Shown piece by piece: positions 9,401 through 17,769 of a stretch of 64,000 nt of DNA; the stretch's first letter is position 1; every line of letters begins with the position of its first letter. Under the pieces are notes generated by a model. It was not told where the DNA came from. It did no database searches and saw nothing but the letters and a program-made list of their open reading frames with translations. The DNA lies in NCBI GenBank assembly GCA_044226395.1, contig JBGAHD010000005.1, positions 124,001 through 188,000 of the forward strand, given 5' to 3'. The DNA is from JBGAHD01 sp044226395. Lineage in GTDB: Bacteria > Pseudomonadota > Gammaproteobacteria > Xanthomonadales > Ahniellaceae. The translations under genes and the position numbers were made by a program.

Positions 9401-10200
9401 ACTGGCGTTACCTCGTCAGCCGATGCTTGCCCGACCCCGAGGCCCGCGATCACGCCATGTTGTCCGGGCACGCGGCGCATCCCGAGCATCCCTGGTTCGC
9501 GCTGGAAGCCGCGGATATCGCGTTTCGACAACAGCGCGCGCACGAGGCGCTCGCCCTGCTCCAAGCAATCGAACGCGAGTCACCCCAGGCGCGCGAGTCG
9601 GCCTGTGAGTCGCGAACCCGCATCGAACGTCTTGTCGTCGGCATGGCTCCCGTCGACGATCAAGCCCTGGCGAACTGTCCACCGCTGGGCACGTTCGTTG
9701 GCATGGCGAACGACGACGTGGAAGTCGCGCGACTGGCGGGTCGCCCCCTGGAGGCGCTGGAAATGGCGCTGAAAAACTCGGAGGCGCGACACGATCAACT
9801 GCTGTGGCTGATCGCGGCTTCCGATGGCGTCGGCCGCGAGTTGGGCCTGCGCGCCCTGCAACGCCACGTCATCGCCGGCGCCGACGAGCGCGGCGTGGCC
9901 TCGGCCGTGGGCTTGGCGCTCGCGAACGCGCAAGATCCTGGCCCTTACCTGTTGGTGATGCAAGGTCTCTGGGGTCGCCATGCGGCGCGCGCGCGAGCGC
10001 TCGTTGCCGCGCTGCGACTGCGCGATGTCGCGAACGCCGAGAAGGCGATGTCGGGCTTGCCGCCGAAACTTCTAGGGCAGGCCAGCGTCATCGGCGCGGT
10101 CGCCCTGCGCGAGGCGGCGCCCGCGCGTTGGCGCGCGCAAGCCGAGCGTCTGCTGTTCGAGGTCGAGCGGCCCACCTGGCATCAGTCGCAGACGCCTTAA
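6424..10200 (+). CDS. Very large membrane-anchored M48 family metallopeptidase
   Basis: This 1258-residue protein has an N-terminal M48 (HtpX/Ste24-type) zinc protease unit. Two hydrophobic segments lie at about 24-48 and 65-90. The zinc motif HELGH is at 175-179, and the third ligand is probably Glu259 in EMELQAD. A long, mostly hydrophilic and partly helical region follows, with another membrane segment near 745-768. The last 480 residues contain a beta-rich stretch, then a helical, repeat-like tail. AGGAG lies 12 bases before the start. HtpX and most M48 proteins are about 300-500 residues, so roughly two thirds of this protein has no assigned function. It stands alone between the UDG-family gene and the urease operon. 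Confidence 0.85.
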   Translation: MDVTSSSNPRTARATASDRQYRAHVWLAMLALALFVTFYLAAIAWFGSRAWILLSSAIAVGARDMFMPLICGVMALLLAVFMAKALFFIKRHPLTDAIEVTERDQPRLFAFIADLAKEVGAPCPRKVYLTRGVDAAVFYDLSVLSFFFPTRKHLQLGLGLVNVLNVSEFKAVIAHELGHFAQRAMAAGRWVYIAQQVASALVHRRDRMDQFLEQFSWSDFRVAWIGWVARIMVWSIRSLADILFRGVLLADRALSREMELQADLVSVSLTGSDALVHALYRLPAAEKAMASTFDFADEIWQCGKYCLDLYALQTRELEVQARLRGTRDFFEPPKVPERDAASHRVFKSTIAEVPRMWLTHPPSHQREINAKVNYIPMPLDERSAWALFDQPEALRERMSRPDHDTSKHEAIATTDALTLYDGQYDSILLEARYRGMYRREYFARFADQVDDTIDHAAQGTPEELAALYPPSLIELRDQLSRLRQDGAELEEIRRGQRQLPDGVIRYRDRVIKRRELPELLTQLRQEHEAIESRLNAHEKHVRGAHAAAARRLGRGWQAYHHGLIELLHYAEHMVAVVGDAREHYDQCLRLALMTGTVHELRLSRVINAATALRRAMLALHTQFPLLQVPEAVSERLRVRGWTDTLGELKLPDASRQNIEPWIQALNGWFAPVWTYLNVLRMGTAEVLLRTEALIAEATRAGTDPGDAPETTRLTVEFPRLPPPEQRQRDYRLDWWTRFRLADGWVPGLARSLIAGVICLIVYQAGNAIGDGELSVFNGLDMPVTITVNHDTLTLPAFGSRTMSMPPGRVNLDTRASDGRIIEQLQMRTDFDRPYALYNVAGATVLVQWNSVGATEDTAPLGDVGASHWNVSPRRLMFHEKGQAPPADVVGEIRLVEALSPRQPYWLAQTMAPSDAFLAVAETHAHWDPTTSPGLAGWFKLLDTATIERLVRARLNESPDDVVLRRLQHDLFGDPAAICAEHAEQGAQHPDSVDWRYLVSRCLPDPEARDHAMLSGHAAHPEHPWFALEAADIAFRQQRAHEALALLQAIERESPQARESACESRTRIERLVVGMAPVDDQALANCPPLGTFVGMANDDVEVARLAGRPLEALEMALKNSEARHDQLLWLIAASDGVGRELGLRALQRHVIAGADERGVASAVGLALANAQDPGPYLLVMQGLWGRHAARARALVAALRLRDVANAEKAMSGLPPKLLGQASVIGAVALREAAPARWRAQAERLLFEVERPTWHQSQTP

Positions 10201-10246
10201 GGCACGCGCTCCATCGGCGATCGCGCCAACTCCCGGAACGGGGCCA

Positions 10247-10279
10247 GGCAGGAACGCGGACGCGAGACGCGATCCTGCC
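10247..10279. terminator. Inverted repeat between convergent genes
   Basis: Bases 10247-10258 and 10268-10279 form a 12-base inverted repeat with one mismatch around a 9-base loop. It lies in the 159-base gap where the M48 gene and the urease operon converge. There is no T-tract on either side, so it would be at best a weak or factor-assisted bidirectional terminator. Confidence 0.4.
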
Positions 10280-10359
10280 GATCGCGACGAAGGCGAGAGG
10301 TCACGGCACGATCCACGCGCCCGCGTGACGCGGGGTGGCCTTCGGCGATGACGGTCGCC

Positions 10360-10983
10360 CTAGTGCGCCCGCAACAACCCCTGCCGCACGATGAACTCCA
10401 CCACGCGCTCCAGCCCCTCGCGGGTCTTGAGGTTGGTGAACACGAAGGGGCGCTCGCCGCGCATGCGGCGGGTATCGTGTTCCATCACTTCGAGCGAGGC
10501 GCCGACGTAGGGCGCGAGGTCGATCTTGTTGATGATCAGCAGGTCCGAGCGCGTGATGCCCGGGCCGCCCTTGCGCGGGATCTTCTCGCCTTCGGCCACG
10601 TCGATCACGTACAGCGTCAGATCGGACAATTCCGGGCTGAAGGTCGCGGCCAAGTTGTCGCCGCCGCTTTCGACGATGACCATGTCCAAGTCGGGAAAGC
10701 GCTTGCACAGGTCTTCGACCGCCGCGAGGTTGGCCGAGGCGTCCTCGCGAATGGCGGTGTGCGGGCAGCCGCCGGTTTCGACGCCGACGATGCGATCGGC
10801 GGTCAGCGCCTGGCTGCGAATCAGGAATTCGCAGTCCTCCTTGGTGTAGATGTCGTTGGTGACCACGGCCATGCGGAAGTCGTCGCGCATGCGCTTGCAC
10901 AAGGCGTCGACGAGCGCGGTTTTGCCGGAACCGACGGGACCACCGACACCCACGCGCAACACGTGTTTCGATGCGGCGTTCAT
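10360..10983 (-). CDS. ureG: Urease accessory GTPase UreG
   Basis: UreG is the SIMIBI GTPase that drives nickel insertion into urease together with UreD, UreF and UreE. The 207-residue protein has the P-loop GPVGSGKT at 15-22, the nickel-relevant region GVETGGCPHTAIRED, VESGGDNLAATFSPEL, and the base-specificity motif NKID. A strong GAGGAG lies seven bases before the ATG at 10983. It is the last gene of the operon. Length and motifs are fully typical. Confidence 0.97.
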   Translation of the reverse strand: MNAASKHVLRVGVGGPVGSGKTALVDALCKRMRDDFRMAVVTNDIYTKEDCEFLIRSQALTADRIVGVETGGCPHTAIREDASANLAAVEDLCKRFPDLDMVIVESGGDNLAATFSPELSDLTLYVIDVAEGEKIPRKGGPGITRSDLLIINKIDLAPYVGASLEVMEHDTRRMRGERPFVFTNLKTREGLERVVEFIVRQGLLRAH

Positions 10984-10994
10984 AAGACTTCTCC

Positions 10995-11666
10995 TCAAGA
11001 GCGAAAGAGTCGCGTGTACTGCGTTTCGTGACGACTGCTCGCGACCGCCGCGGCGGGCAAGGTGCCGCCGATGGCCGCGTCGTCGAGTGACAGTGCGAGC
11101 ATCACGCTCTCGTGCAAGACCGGCACGAAGCGCGACAACAGGCGCTGCCCAGCCATCTGCCCCAGCGGCACGAGCTTGACCGCGTTGATCGTGGTGTTTT
11201 CGAGCCACGACCACGCGTAGCCCAGCAGCGCCTGGTCGCGCGCGATCTTCCAATGCGCGCACGCCAACGCGTAGGGCGTGGCGTAGACGAGCGTGTCGTC
11301 GTCGAACAGTTCGCGCGCGCGTGGCACGTCGAGGCCCGCGAGCAGGCGCGCCAACGCGCGGGCGCGATCGCGTTCCTCGGCACGCAGTTCGGCGGTCTCG
11401 CGCCAGGCGCGAAGCTCGGCGTTCCAATACGCGCGTCGCGCGTCGTCGTGATCGGACCAGGCGTGAATCAGGCGCGCGAGAATCGGCAGATCGACGCGCG
11501 CCACGGTCTGATCGAGAGCGGCCTCGATCCAGCGCATCGCGCTCGCCTCATCGCGCACCCAACCGGCTTCCACGACCCATTCCAGGCCTTGCGAGTACGC
11601 GAACGCACCCACGGGCAAGGCGGGACTGACCAGTTGCAACAGACGCGTGAGCGCGATCGCGGTCAT
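10995..11666 (-). CDS. ureF: Urease accessory protein UreF
   Basis: This 223-residue helical accessory protein bridges UreD and the UreG dimer in the urease maturation complex. It begins with LTRLLQLVSPALPVGAFAYS, the highly conserved start of the family, and continues with QGLEWVVEAGWV. Near the C-terminus KLVPLGQMAGQRLL is also typical. Its first four bases overlap the end of ureE, which implies coupled translation. Length matches the family. Confidence 0.95.
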   Translation of the reverse strand: MTAIALTRLLQLVSPALPVGAFAYSQGLEWVVEAGWVRDEASAMRWIEAALDQTVARVDLPILARLIHAWSDHDDARRAYWNAELRAWRETAELRAEERDRARALARLLAGLDVPRARELFDDDTLVYATPYALACAHWKIARDQALLGYAWSWLENTTINAVKLVPLGQMAGQRLLSRFVPVLHESVMLALSLDDAAIGGTLPAAAVASSRHETQYTRLFRS

Positions 11667-12172
11667 CGCAAGGCCAGGATGTTGGCGTGCGCGGCGCGCG
11701 CGTCGTCATCATCGTGATGCGCGTGATGACCGCCGCCGTAGGCGCCGGACTCGGGCTCGAAGGGTTGCGTCTGCGCGGTGACCACCAGACCTAATCCCGT
11801 GACCATCTCATCAAGCACGTAGTCGGCGCGATACCGCACCCAGTTCGCGGCCACTTGCAGGGGCACGTGACGATTGCCCAGGTGATAGGCCACGCGCGCG
11901 AGTTGGCGCGGGTCGTCGCAATGGACCGTGCTCACGGCTTCGGGCGCGGCGCGCACGCGCACGGCGGTGCCGTCGGCGGCGCGCAGAATTTCGCCGTCGC
12001 GCAGCGCGCCTTGCCCGCGCGGCAACATCACCGCCGCTTCGCGGCCGCTGGCGAGGGTCACGCGCTGACGGCTCTTCTGGCGATATTGCCAGTCGAGCAC
12101 GAGTTCATCGGCGACCTCGACTTCGCCATCGTCGACGCCACGCGTTTCCAACAGCAGGAGCGCTTGCGTCAT
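11663..12172 (-). CDS. ureE: Urease accessory nickel metallochaperone UreE
   Basis: UreE delivers nickel to the UreDFG-urease complex. The 169-residue protein has the N-terminal UreE fold, then the metal-site region around LARVAYHLGNRHVPLQV with the conserved dimer-interface histidine. It ends in a histidine- and aspartate-rich tail including GGGHHAHHDDDD, a usual nickel-storing feature of bacterial UreE. It is followed by ureF with a four-base overlap and preceded by ureC with a ten-base gap. Confidence 0.95.
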   Translation of the reverse strand: MTQALLLLETRGVDDGEVEVADELVLDWQYRQKSRQRVTLASGREAAVMLPRGQGALRDGEILRAADGTAVRVRAAPEAVSTVHCDDPRQLARVAYHLGNRHVPLQVAANWVRYRADYVLDEMVTGLGLVVTAQTQPFEPESGAYGGGHHAHHDDDDARAAHANILALR

Positions 12173-12182
12173 CGTCGCGCGC

Positions 12183-13910
12183 TCAGAACAGAAAGTACCG
12201 CTGGGCCAGCGGCAGTTCGCGCGCGGGCTCGCAGGTCAAGGGCACGCCGTCGGCGCGCACTTCGTAGGTTTGCGGATCGACCTCGATCGTGGGCTGCCAG
12301 GTGTTGTGAATCAGATCGCGCTTTCGCACGGCACGCGTGCCGTGCACGGCCACCGCGCGACGCGTCAGGCCGAGCTGGCGCGTCACGTCGTCATCGATCG
12401 CCGCTTGCGACAGAAAATTCACGCAGGTGCTAGCCAGCGCCCGGCCGTAAGCGCCGAACATCGGCCGATAGTGCACGGGCTGCGGCGTCGGTATGGACGC
12501 GTTGGGATCGCCCATGGGCGCGGCGACGATCATGCCGCCCTTGATCACCAGGCTCGGCTTGGCCCCGAAGAACGCGGGCTTCCACAGCACCAGATCGGCG
12601 AGTTTGCTTAGTTCGATCGATCCCACTTCGTGCGCCACGCCATGCGTGAGCGCGGGATTGATGGTGTACTTGGCCACGTAGCGCTTCACGCGAAAATTGT
12701 CATTGCGCGCGCGCGTGGACACGAGATCCGCGCCCGCTGGCGGCGACAAATGGCCGCGCTGAACTTTCATCTTGTGCGCGGTCTGCCAGGTGCGCGTGAT
12801 CACCTCGCCGATGCGGCCCATGGCCTGCGAGTCGGACGAGATCATCGAGAACGCGCCGAGGTCGTGCAGAATGTCTTCCGCCGCGATGGTTTCGCGACGA
12901 ATGCGCGATTCGGCGAAGGCCACGTCCTCCGGAATCGCCGGCGACAGGTGATGACACACCATCAGCATGTCGAGATGTTCATCGATGGTGTTGATGGTGT
13001 AAGGCCGCGTCGGATTGGTCGACGACGGCAGCACATGCGGCAGCCCGCAGACCTTGATGATGTCGGGCGCGTGCCCGCCCCCCGCGCCTTCGGTGTGATA
13101 CGTGTGGATGGCGCGATCGCGAAACGCCGCGACCGTGTCCTCGACGAAGCCCGATTCGTTGAGCGTGTCGGTGTGAATGGCGACCTGTACATCGAAGCGC
13201 TCAGCCACGCCCAGACAGCAGTCGATGGCCGCGGGCGTGGTGCCCCAGTCCTCGTGCAGCTTCAAGCCCATGGCGCCGGCGCGAACCTGCTCGTCGAGCG
13301 CGGCGGGCACGCTGGCATTGCCCTTCCCGAGCAGGCCGATGTTCATCGGCAAGCCTTCGACAGCCTGCAACATGCGCGCGAGATACCAGGGCCCGGGCGT
13401 GCAGGTCGTGGCTTGCGTGCCGGCGGCGGGACCGGTGCCGCCGCCGATCATCGTGGTGATGCCCGACATCAGCGCGTCGTCGACCTGTTGCGGGCAGATG
13501 AAGTGAATGTGCGCGTCGATGCCGCCCGCGGTGAGGATCTGTCCCTCGCCCGCCACGATCTCGGTACCGGGCCCGATCGCGATGTCCACGCCGGGCTGAA
13601 TGTCGGGATTGCCCGCCTTGCCGATGGCGGCGATGCGGCCGTGCTTGATCGCGACATCGGCCTTGACGATGCCCCAGTGATCGACGATCAAGGCATTGGT
13701 GATGACCAGATCCGGCGCATGGCGCGAGTCGCGCTGACTCTGGCCCATGCCGTCGCGAATCACTTTGCCGCCGCCGAACTTCACCTCCTCGCCGTAGACG
13801 GTAAAGTCGCGCTCGACTTCGATGATGAGCTCGGTGTCGCCCAAGCGAACCCGATCGCCCACCGTCGGACCATAGAGTTCGGCATAGGCGCGGCGCGAGA
13901 TCGTGCTCAT
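12183..13910 (-). CDS. ureC: Urease subunit alpha (catalytic)
   Basis: UreC is the nickel-containing catalytic subunit that hydrolyses urea to ammonia and carbamate. All active-site residues are present at the same numbers as in the Klebsiella enzyme: nickel ligands His134, His136, His246, His272 and Asp360, carbamylated Lys217 in MGLKLHEDWG, His219, and the flap residues Cys319 and His320 in MVCHHL. The 575-residue length is typical. It starts in an ATGA overlap with ureB, as expected for stoichiometric subunits. Nothing suggests decay, so the urease should be functional. Confidence 0.98.
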   Translation of the reverse strand: MSTISRRAYAELYGPTVGDRVRLGDTELIIEVERDFTVYGEEVKFGGGKVIRDGMGQSQRDSRHAPDLVITNALIVDHWGIVKADVAIKHGRIAAIGKAGNPDIQPGVDIAIGPGTEIVAGEGQILTAGGIDAHIHFICPQQVDDALMSGITTMIGGGTGPAAGTQATTCTPGPWYLARMLQAVEGLPMNIGLLGKGNASVPAALDEQVRAGAMGLKLHEDWGTTPAAIDCCLGVAERFDVQVAIHTDTLNESGFVEDTVAAFRDRAIHTYHTEGAGGGHAPDIIKVCGLPHVLPSSTNPTRPYTINTIDEHLDMLMVCHHLSPAIPEDVAFAESRIRRETIAAEDILHDLGAFSMISSDSQAMGRIGEVITRTWQTAHKMKVQRGHLSPPAGADLVSTRARNDNFRVKRYVAKYTINPALTHGVAHEVGSIELSKLADLVLWKPAFFGAKPSLVIKGGMIVAAPMGDPNASIPTPQPVHYRPMFGAYGRALASTCVNFLSQAAIDDDVTRQLGLTRRAVAVHGTRAVRKRDLIHNTWQPTIEVDPQTYEVRADGVPLTCEPARELPLAQRYFLF

Positions 13911-14227
13911 GCGGGCGTGTCGTCGAGTGGGCCCATCACGGCGCCGCGAAAGCCATGCACCTGACGCGCGCCGGCGTAGTCGATCAATTCCACCGTGCGC
14001 GATTGACCGGGTTCGAAGCGCACGGCGGTGCCCGCGGGAATGTTCAAGCGTCGCCCGCGCGCGGCCGCGCGATCGAACGCGAGCGCGGGATTGGTCTCGA
14101 AGAAGTGATAGTGCGAACCGACCTGGATCGGCCGGTCGCCGCGATTGGCCACATCAATGCGAGTGACGGCGCGACCGGCGTTGAGTTCGATTTCGCCGTC
14201 GTCCACGATGATTTCGCCGGGAATCAT
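13907..14227 (-). CDS. ureB: Urease subunit beta
   Basis: This 106-residue structural subunit packs against UreC in the (ABC)3 trimer. It begins MIPGEIIVDDGEIELNAGR and contains VGSHYHFFETNPAL and FEPGQSRTVELI, all family signatures. The length is that of separate bacterial beta subunits, not the Helicobacter gamma-beta fusion. It lies seven bases after ureA and overlaps ureC by four bases. Confidence 0.97.
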   Translation of the reverse strand: MIPGEIIVDDGEIELNAGRAVTRIDVANRGDRPIQVGSHYHFFETNPALAFDRAAARGRRLNIPAGTAVRFEPGQSRTVELIDYAGARQVHGFRGAVMGPLDDTPA

Positions 14228-14234
14228 GCGCGCC

Positions 14235-14537
14235 TCACTGGATCGGGTCGTGAACGGTGACGAGCTTGGTGCCGTCGGGAAACGTCGCCTCGACCTGCAC
14301 TTCGGGAATCATCTCGGCGATGCCGTCCATCACTTCATCGGCGCCGAGCACGGTGCGGCCGAACGCCATCAACTCGGCGACCGTGCGGCCATCGCGCGCG
14401 CCTTCGACGATGGCGGCGCTGATCAGGGCCACGGCTTCGGGATAGTTGAGCTTCAGGCCGCGCGCGCGACGACGCTCGGCCACCAGCGCGGCGGTGAACA
14501 ACAGCAGTTTGTCCTTCTCGCGCGGCGTCAGTTCCAT
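14235..14537 (-). CDS. ureA: Urease subunit gamma
   Basis: This 100-residue gamma subunit opens MELTPREKDKLLLFTAAL and has ARGLKLNYPEAVALISA and a C-terminal EATFPDGTKLVTVHDPIQ, all diagnostic. It lies between ureD (50-base gap) and ureB (7-base gap). The gamma subunit contributes to the trimer scaffold and carries no metal. Length is exactly that of the family. Confidence 0.97.
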   Translation of the reverse strand: MELTPREKDKLLLFTAALVAERRRARGLKLNYPEAVALISAAIVEGARDGRTVAELMAFGRTVLGADEVMDGIAEMIPEVQVEATFPDGTKLVTVHDPIQ

Positions 14538-14587
14538 GAGCGGGTCTCGTCAACGGGTGCGTGCGGTCGATCGGCCATGGCGTGTCC

Positions 14588-15457
14588 TCAAGTCGCCCAG
14601 ATGCGCGGCGCGCACGGCGCGCGACCGCAAATCAAGGGCCGCAGCGCGACCCACCAGGCGTGCAGCAAGGCACGCGCGTCTCGCGCCTCGCGCGCGAGCA
14701 ATCGGCAAGCGAGCAGGCCATCGACGCAGGTCACGCCGGCGATCAGGCGCGCGGTGTCGGCGCCTTCGATGCGTTCGCGCGCGACGGCGCGCGCGGTGTC
14801 GTCGGCGGGCCAGGCGTAGAGCGTGCCGAGGACGTCGGCACCGCGCAGTGCGGAATCACGCCACGACGCGTGCTCGTCGAGCCTCAAGCGCTCGCGCAGA
14901 AAGGTCGCGCCATCGATCGCGATCGTGACCGACTGATCCCACTCGCCTTGCGTGAACGGCTCGTTCGACGCGGGCCGGCCCAGGCAGGTCATGTCCCACG
15001 CGAGGCAACGCGCGCCGGTCGCCAAATCGATATGCGTGAGCATCTGGGCGCGCGCGCCATCGAAGACGATGTTCTCTTGCGGCAACCATTCGAGCGTGGC
15101 GCCGGCATGCACGCGCAACCGTTGCGTCAGGCGCGCGAGATCGCCGCGACTGCGATAGCACTTGCCAGCGGCGGGCGTGGTGATCAGCGCGTGCGCGCCC
15201 GCGTCGACATCGACCGAAATCGACAACTCGTCGCCGCCCACGAGGCCTCCCGGCGGATGCAGCACATAGACGTGACACACCTCGCCTTCGGGATAGAACG
15301 GCCGCTGCACCATCAACGGGCCGCGATGGACGCGACGCGACAAGCGCGTGCCGCGCGCGCCGCGCGTGAAGCCCAGGTCGAGCCGCGCCTGCCAGCCGCG
15401 CGAGTCGCTCGCGTCGGCCAAGGCCTCGACACTTTCGCGCGGCGGCAGCCCGATCAC
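14588..15457 (-). CDS. ureD: Urease accessory protein UreD
   Basis: UreD binds apo-urease and forms the nickel-transfer tunnel with UreF and UreG. An ATG further upstream lies deep inside hupE, so the start is placed at a GTG that overlaps the hupE stop as GTGA, giving a normal 289 residues. Typical motifs are the RRVHRGPLMVQRPFYPEG region, LHPPGGLVGGD and TTPAAGKCYRS, and LEWLPQENIVFDGA. It heads the urease gene set immediately after the nickel permease gene. Confidence 0.94.
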   Translation of the reverse strand: MIGLPPRESVEALADASDSRGWQARLDLGFTRGARGTRLSRRVHRGPLMVQRPFYPEGEVCHVYVLHPPGGLVGGDELSISVDVDAGAHALITTPAAGKCYRSRGDLARLTQRLRVHAGATLEWLPQENIVFDGARAQMLTHIDLATGARCLAWDMTCLGRPASNEPFTQGEWDQSVTIAIDGATFLRERLRLDEHASWRDSALRGADVLGTLYAWPADDTARAVARERIEGADTARLIAGVTCVDGLLACRLLAREARDARALLHAWWVALRPLICGRAPCAPRIWAT

Positions 15458-16065
15458 GCCAGCGCCAGCAGGCTCAAGCCGCTCGCGGCGATGCCAGCGC
15501 CAAGCGTGCGCGCGGGCCACGTTGCCTCGGCGCGCCACGCGCGCAGCGCGCGACTCAGCGCGATGCCGAGCGCGTGCAGAGCAGCGGTGGCAAGCATCAT
15601 CCCGGCGAAAAAGCCCATGCTCGCGCCGCCGGCCTCCGCGCCGTGCGCGTAGCCATGAACGAGCGCGAAGCTCGCCGTTATCGGCAGCGCGAGCACGAAC
15701 GGTGCCCGCGCGCGCGTCGCCAGCAGCAACCCCAGCACCAACACGGAAGCCGCGATGCTCGATTCAACGGACGGCAAGTACGTGCCACGCCACGCCAGCA
15801 AAGCGCCGAAGCCCATGCACATGACGAATGCCGACGGAATCCACATCCGCGTGCGCGGCTCGCGCGACTGCGCGAGTTGGTCGGCCCACAAGCCCACGGC
15901 CAGCATCGCCAGCCAATGATCGAACCCCGAGAAGGGATGGCCCAGGCCACCGATCCAGCCGTGCGCGTGCGCGTCACCGTCGACATGCGCGGCGGCGACG
16001 CCGGACATCCCCACCAAGATCACGCCGGCCAGCGGGCGCGCGGCCCGCATCCACCCCATCGCCAT
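15454..16065 (-). CDS. ureJ: HupE/UreJ family nickel permease
   Basis: This 203-residue inner-membrane protein of the HupE/UreJ family imports nickel for urease. The start was chosen for its strong GGAGGT seven bases upstream. A signal-like first segment ends near VAAAH, after which comes the family motif HPFSGFDHWLAMLAVGLWA, whose histidines and aspartate serve metal transport. Several membrane helices follow, including FALVHGYAHGAE, a second metal-binding motif. It is the first gene of the urease operon and its stop overlaps ureD. The 137 bases upstream probably hold the operon promoter, but no clear -10/-35 pair stands out. Confidence 0.92.
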   Translation of the reverse strand: MAMGWMRAARPLAGVILVGMSGVAAAHVDGDAHAHGWIGGLGHPFSGFDHWLAMLAVGLWADQLAQSREPRTRMWIPSAFVMCMGFGALLAWRGTYLPSVESSIAASVLVLGLLLATRARAPFVLALPITASFALVHGYAHGAEAGGASMGFFAGMMLATAALHALGIALSRALRAWRAEATWPARTLGAGIAASGLSLLALA

Positions 16066-16202
16066 ATCGCCGACCTCCGGAGCCTCGCCCGAACGCCGCG
16101 TCCACGCGACGCGTGGCGCGGCTGGGCAGCGATTCGAGAATTCCGGAACGCGCCGACGCGCGCAAAGACCCAACGGTTATGAGCGCCGACGCGCGTTCGG
16201 CG

Positions 16203-16751
16203 TTAACTTGGGGAGCTGACCTTGATCACGCTCACCACGTAGAGCGCGCCCGCGCCGAGCAGACCCGCCCAGATCGCGGCGAAGACATCGTCGAGCATGG
16301 TGCCGAAGCCGCCATGCAAGCGCCGATCGGCCCAGCTCGCGGGCCAGGGCTTGGTGATGTCGCACACGCGAAACGCGATCAAGCCGACCGCGAGAAAGGC
16401 GAGATTCGACGGCACGATCCACGTGCCCGGCGCGTGACGCAGGGCGAGGTCCATCAGCGCGAGCGTGAGCCATTGGCCAACCCATTCGTCGACGACGATG
16501 GCGCCGGGGTCCTCGCGACCCAGTCGCGCGATGACCCAATCGCCCGCGCGCGCGCCCAGCGCGAACAGCACCACGATGGCGATCCACACCCACCACCACG
16601 CGTGCTGCCGCAGCAAGACATAGGGCACCAGCGCCGCGATGCTGCCGAACGTGCCCGGCGCCCATGGCGCGAGGCCCGAGCCGAGTCCCGTCGCGATCCA
16701 GCCGTGCGGATGACGCAGCAGGGTGATGTTCGATGTCGAAGTCGTGTTCAT
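16203..16751 (-). CDS. pgpA: Phosphatidylglycerophosphatase A
   Basis: PgpA removes phosphate from phosphatidylglycerophosphate to yield phosphatidylglycerol. The 182-residue membrane protein shows GLGSGLAPWAPGTFGS near residue 22, VVDEWVGQWLTL, and LDDVFAAIWAG near the C-terminus, the acidic motifs of the family, with four hydrophobic segments. It overlaps thiL by four bases, an arrangement conserved in many gammaproteobacteria. It ends the glyA-to-pgpA gene cluster. Confidence 0.95.
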   Translation of the reverse strand: MNTTSTSNITLLRHPHGWIATGLGSGLAPWAPGTFGSIAALVPYVLLRQHAWWWVWIAIVVLFALGARAGDWVIARLGREDPGAIVVDEWVGQWLTLALMDLALRHAPGTWIVPSNLAFLAVGLIAFRVCDITKPWPASWADRRLHGGFGTMLDDVFAAIWAGLLGAGALYVVSVIKVSSPS

Positions 16752-17734
16752 GCGAAGTGATCGTAGCCGCGGACGTCGACCTTGCGAAGCTGGCCTTCGT
16801 CATCGCGCAGGCGCAGGCCACGCGCGCGCGTGATCACGCCGACTTCGGTCAACGGCAGGCGCAAGTGTCGCGCGAGCGCGGCGAGGCGCGCGCGCTGGCG
16901 CGGCGAGGCGGTGAAGCACAACTCGTAGTCGTCGCCGCCACTCAGTTGCCAGCGCAGACGACGCTCGACTTCGGGCACGGCGCGACGCAATGCGGCCGAT
17001 GCCGGCAGTGACGCGAGCGAGATTTCCGCGCCGACACCGCTGGCCGCGAGCACGTGCCCGAGATCCTGCGCGAAGCCATCGGACACATCGATCGCCGCGC
17101 TCGCGATACCACGCAGGGCGAGGCCAAGCGCGACGCGCGGCGTCGGCAAGTCCAGACGCGCGCGCAACACCGCGGCGTCGCGCGCGCCGACGTTCACGAG
17201 ACGGCCCTGCGCGATCGCAAGCCCGGCCGCGGCATCGCCGAGACTGCCCGACACAAGAATGCTATCGCCCACGCGCGCGCCGTCGCGCGTCAACGCGCGC
17301 CGGGGCGGCACGAAGCCATGCGCCTGCAAGGTCACGGTCAAGGGGCCACGCGTGGTGTCGCCACCGACCAGGGCGACGCGGTGACGTCGCGCCAAGCGCG
17401 CGTAACCGCGCGCGAAAGCAGCGAGCCACGCGGCGTCGCGCGTGGGCAAGGTCAATGCGAGCGTGGCCCATGCGGGTTCGGCGCCCATCGCGGCGAGATC
17501 GGAGAGATTCACCGCCAACGCCTTCCAACCGATCGCGGCGGGGTCTGTATCGCGCGGAAAATGCACGCCGTCGACGAGCGTGTCCATCACCACGACCACA
17601 TCGCGCCCGCGCGGCACGCGCAACACCGCGCCATCGTCGCCAATGCCCAGCACGACGTCGGCGCGCGCCACGCGCGTGGCGCGGCGCAGACGCGCGATCA
17701 GATCGAATTCACCAGCGGCGGCGGCGTGACTCAT
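16748..17734 (-). CDS. thiL: Thiamine-monophosphate kinase
   Basis: ThiL phosphorylates thiamine monophosphate to the cofactor thiamine diphosphate. The 328-residue protein starts MSHAAAAGEFDLIARL, in line with the conserved EFxLI start of the family; an ATG 13 codons upstream was not used. It carries VLGIGDDGAVL, VVVMDTLVDGVHFPRD, LVGGDTTRGPLTVT, AIDVSDGFAQDLGH and SGGDDYELCFT, covering ATP, magnesium and substrate sites. It normally follows nusB directly; here a secreted-protein gene lies between them. It overlaps pgpA by four bases. Confidence 0.95.
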   Translation of the reverse strand: MSHAAAAGEFDLIARLRRATRVARADVVLGIGDDGAVLRVPRGRDVVVVMDTLVDGVHFPRDTDPAAIGWKALAVNLSDLAAMGAEPAWATLALTLPTRDAAWLAAFARGYARLARRHRVALVGGDTTRGPLTVTLQAHGFVPPRRALTRDGARVGDSILVSGSLGDAAAGLAIAQGRLVNVGARDAAVLRARLDLPTPRVALGLALRGIASAAIDVSDGFAQDLGHVLAASGVGAEISLASLPASAALRRAVPEVERRLRWQLSGGDDYELCFTASPRQRARLAALARHLRLPLTEVGVITRARGLRLRDDEGQLRKVDVRGYDHFA

Positions 17735-17769
17735 GCGGCGATGGTAACGCGCGACGCCGCCGCGCCGCT

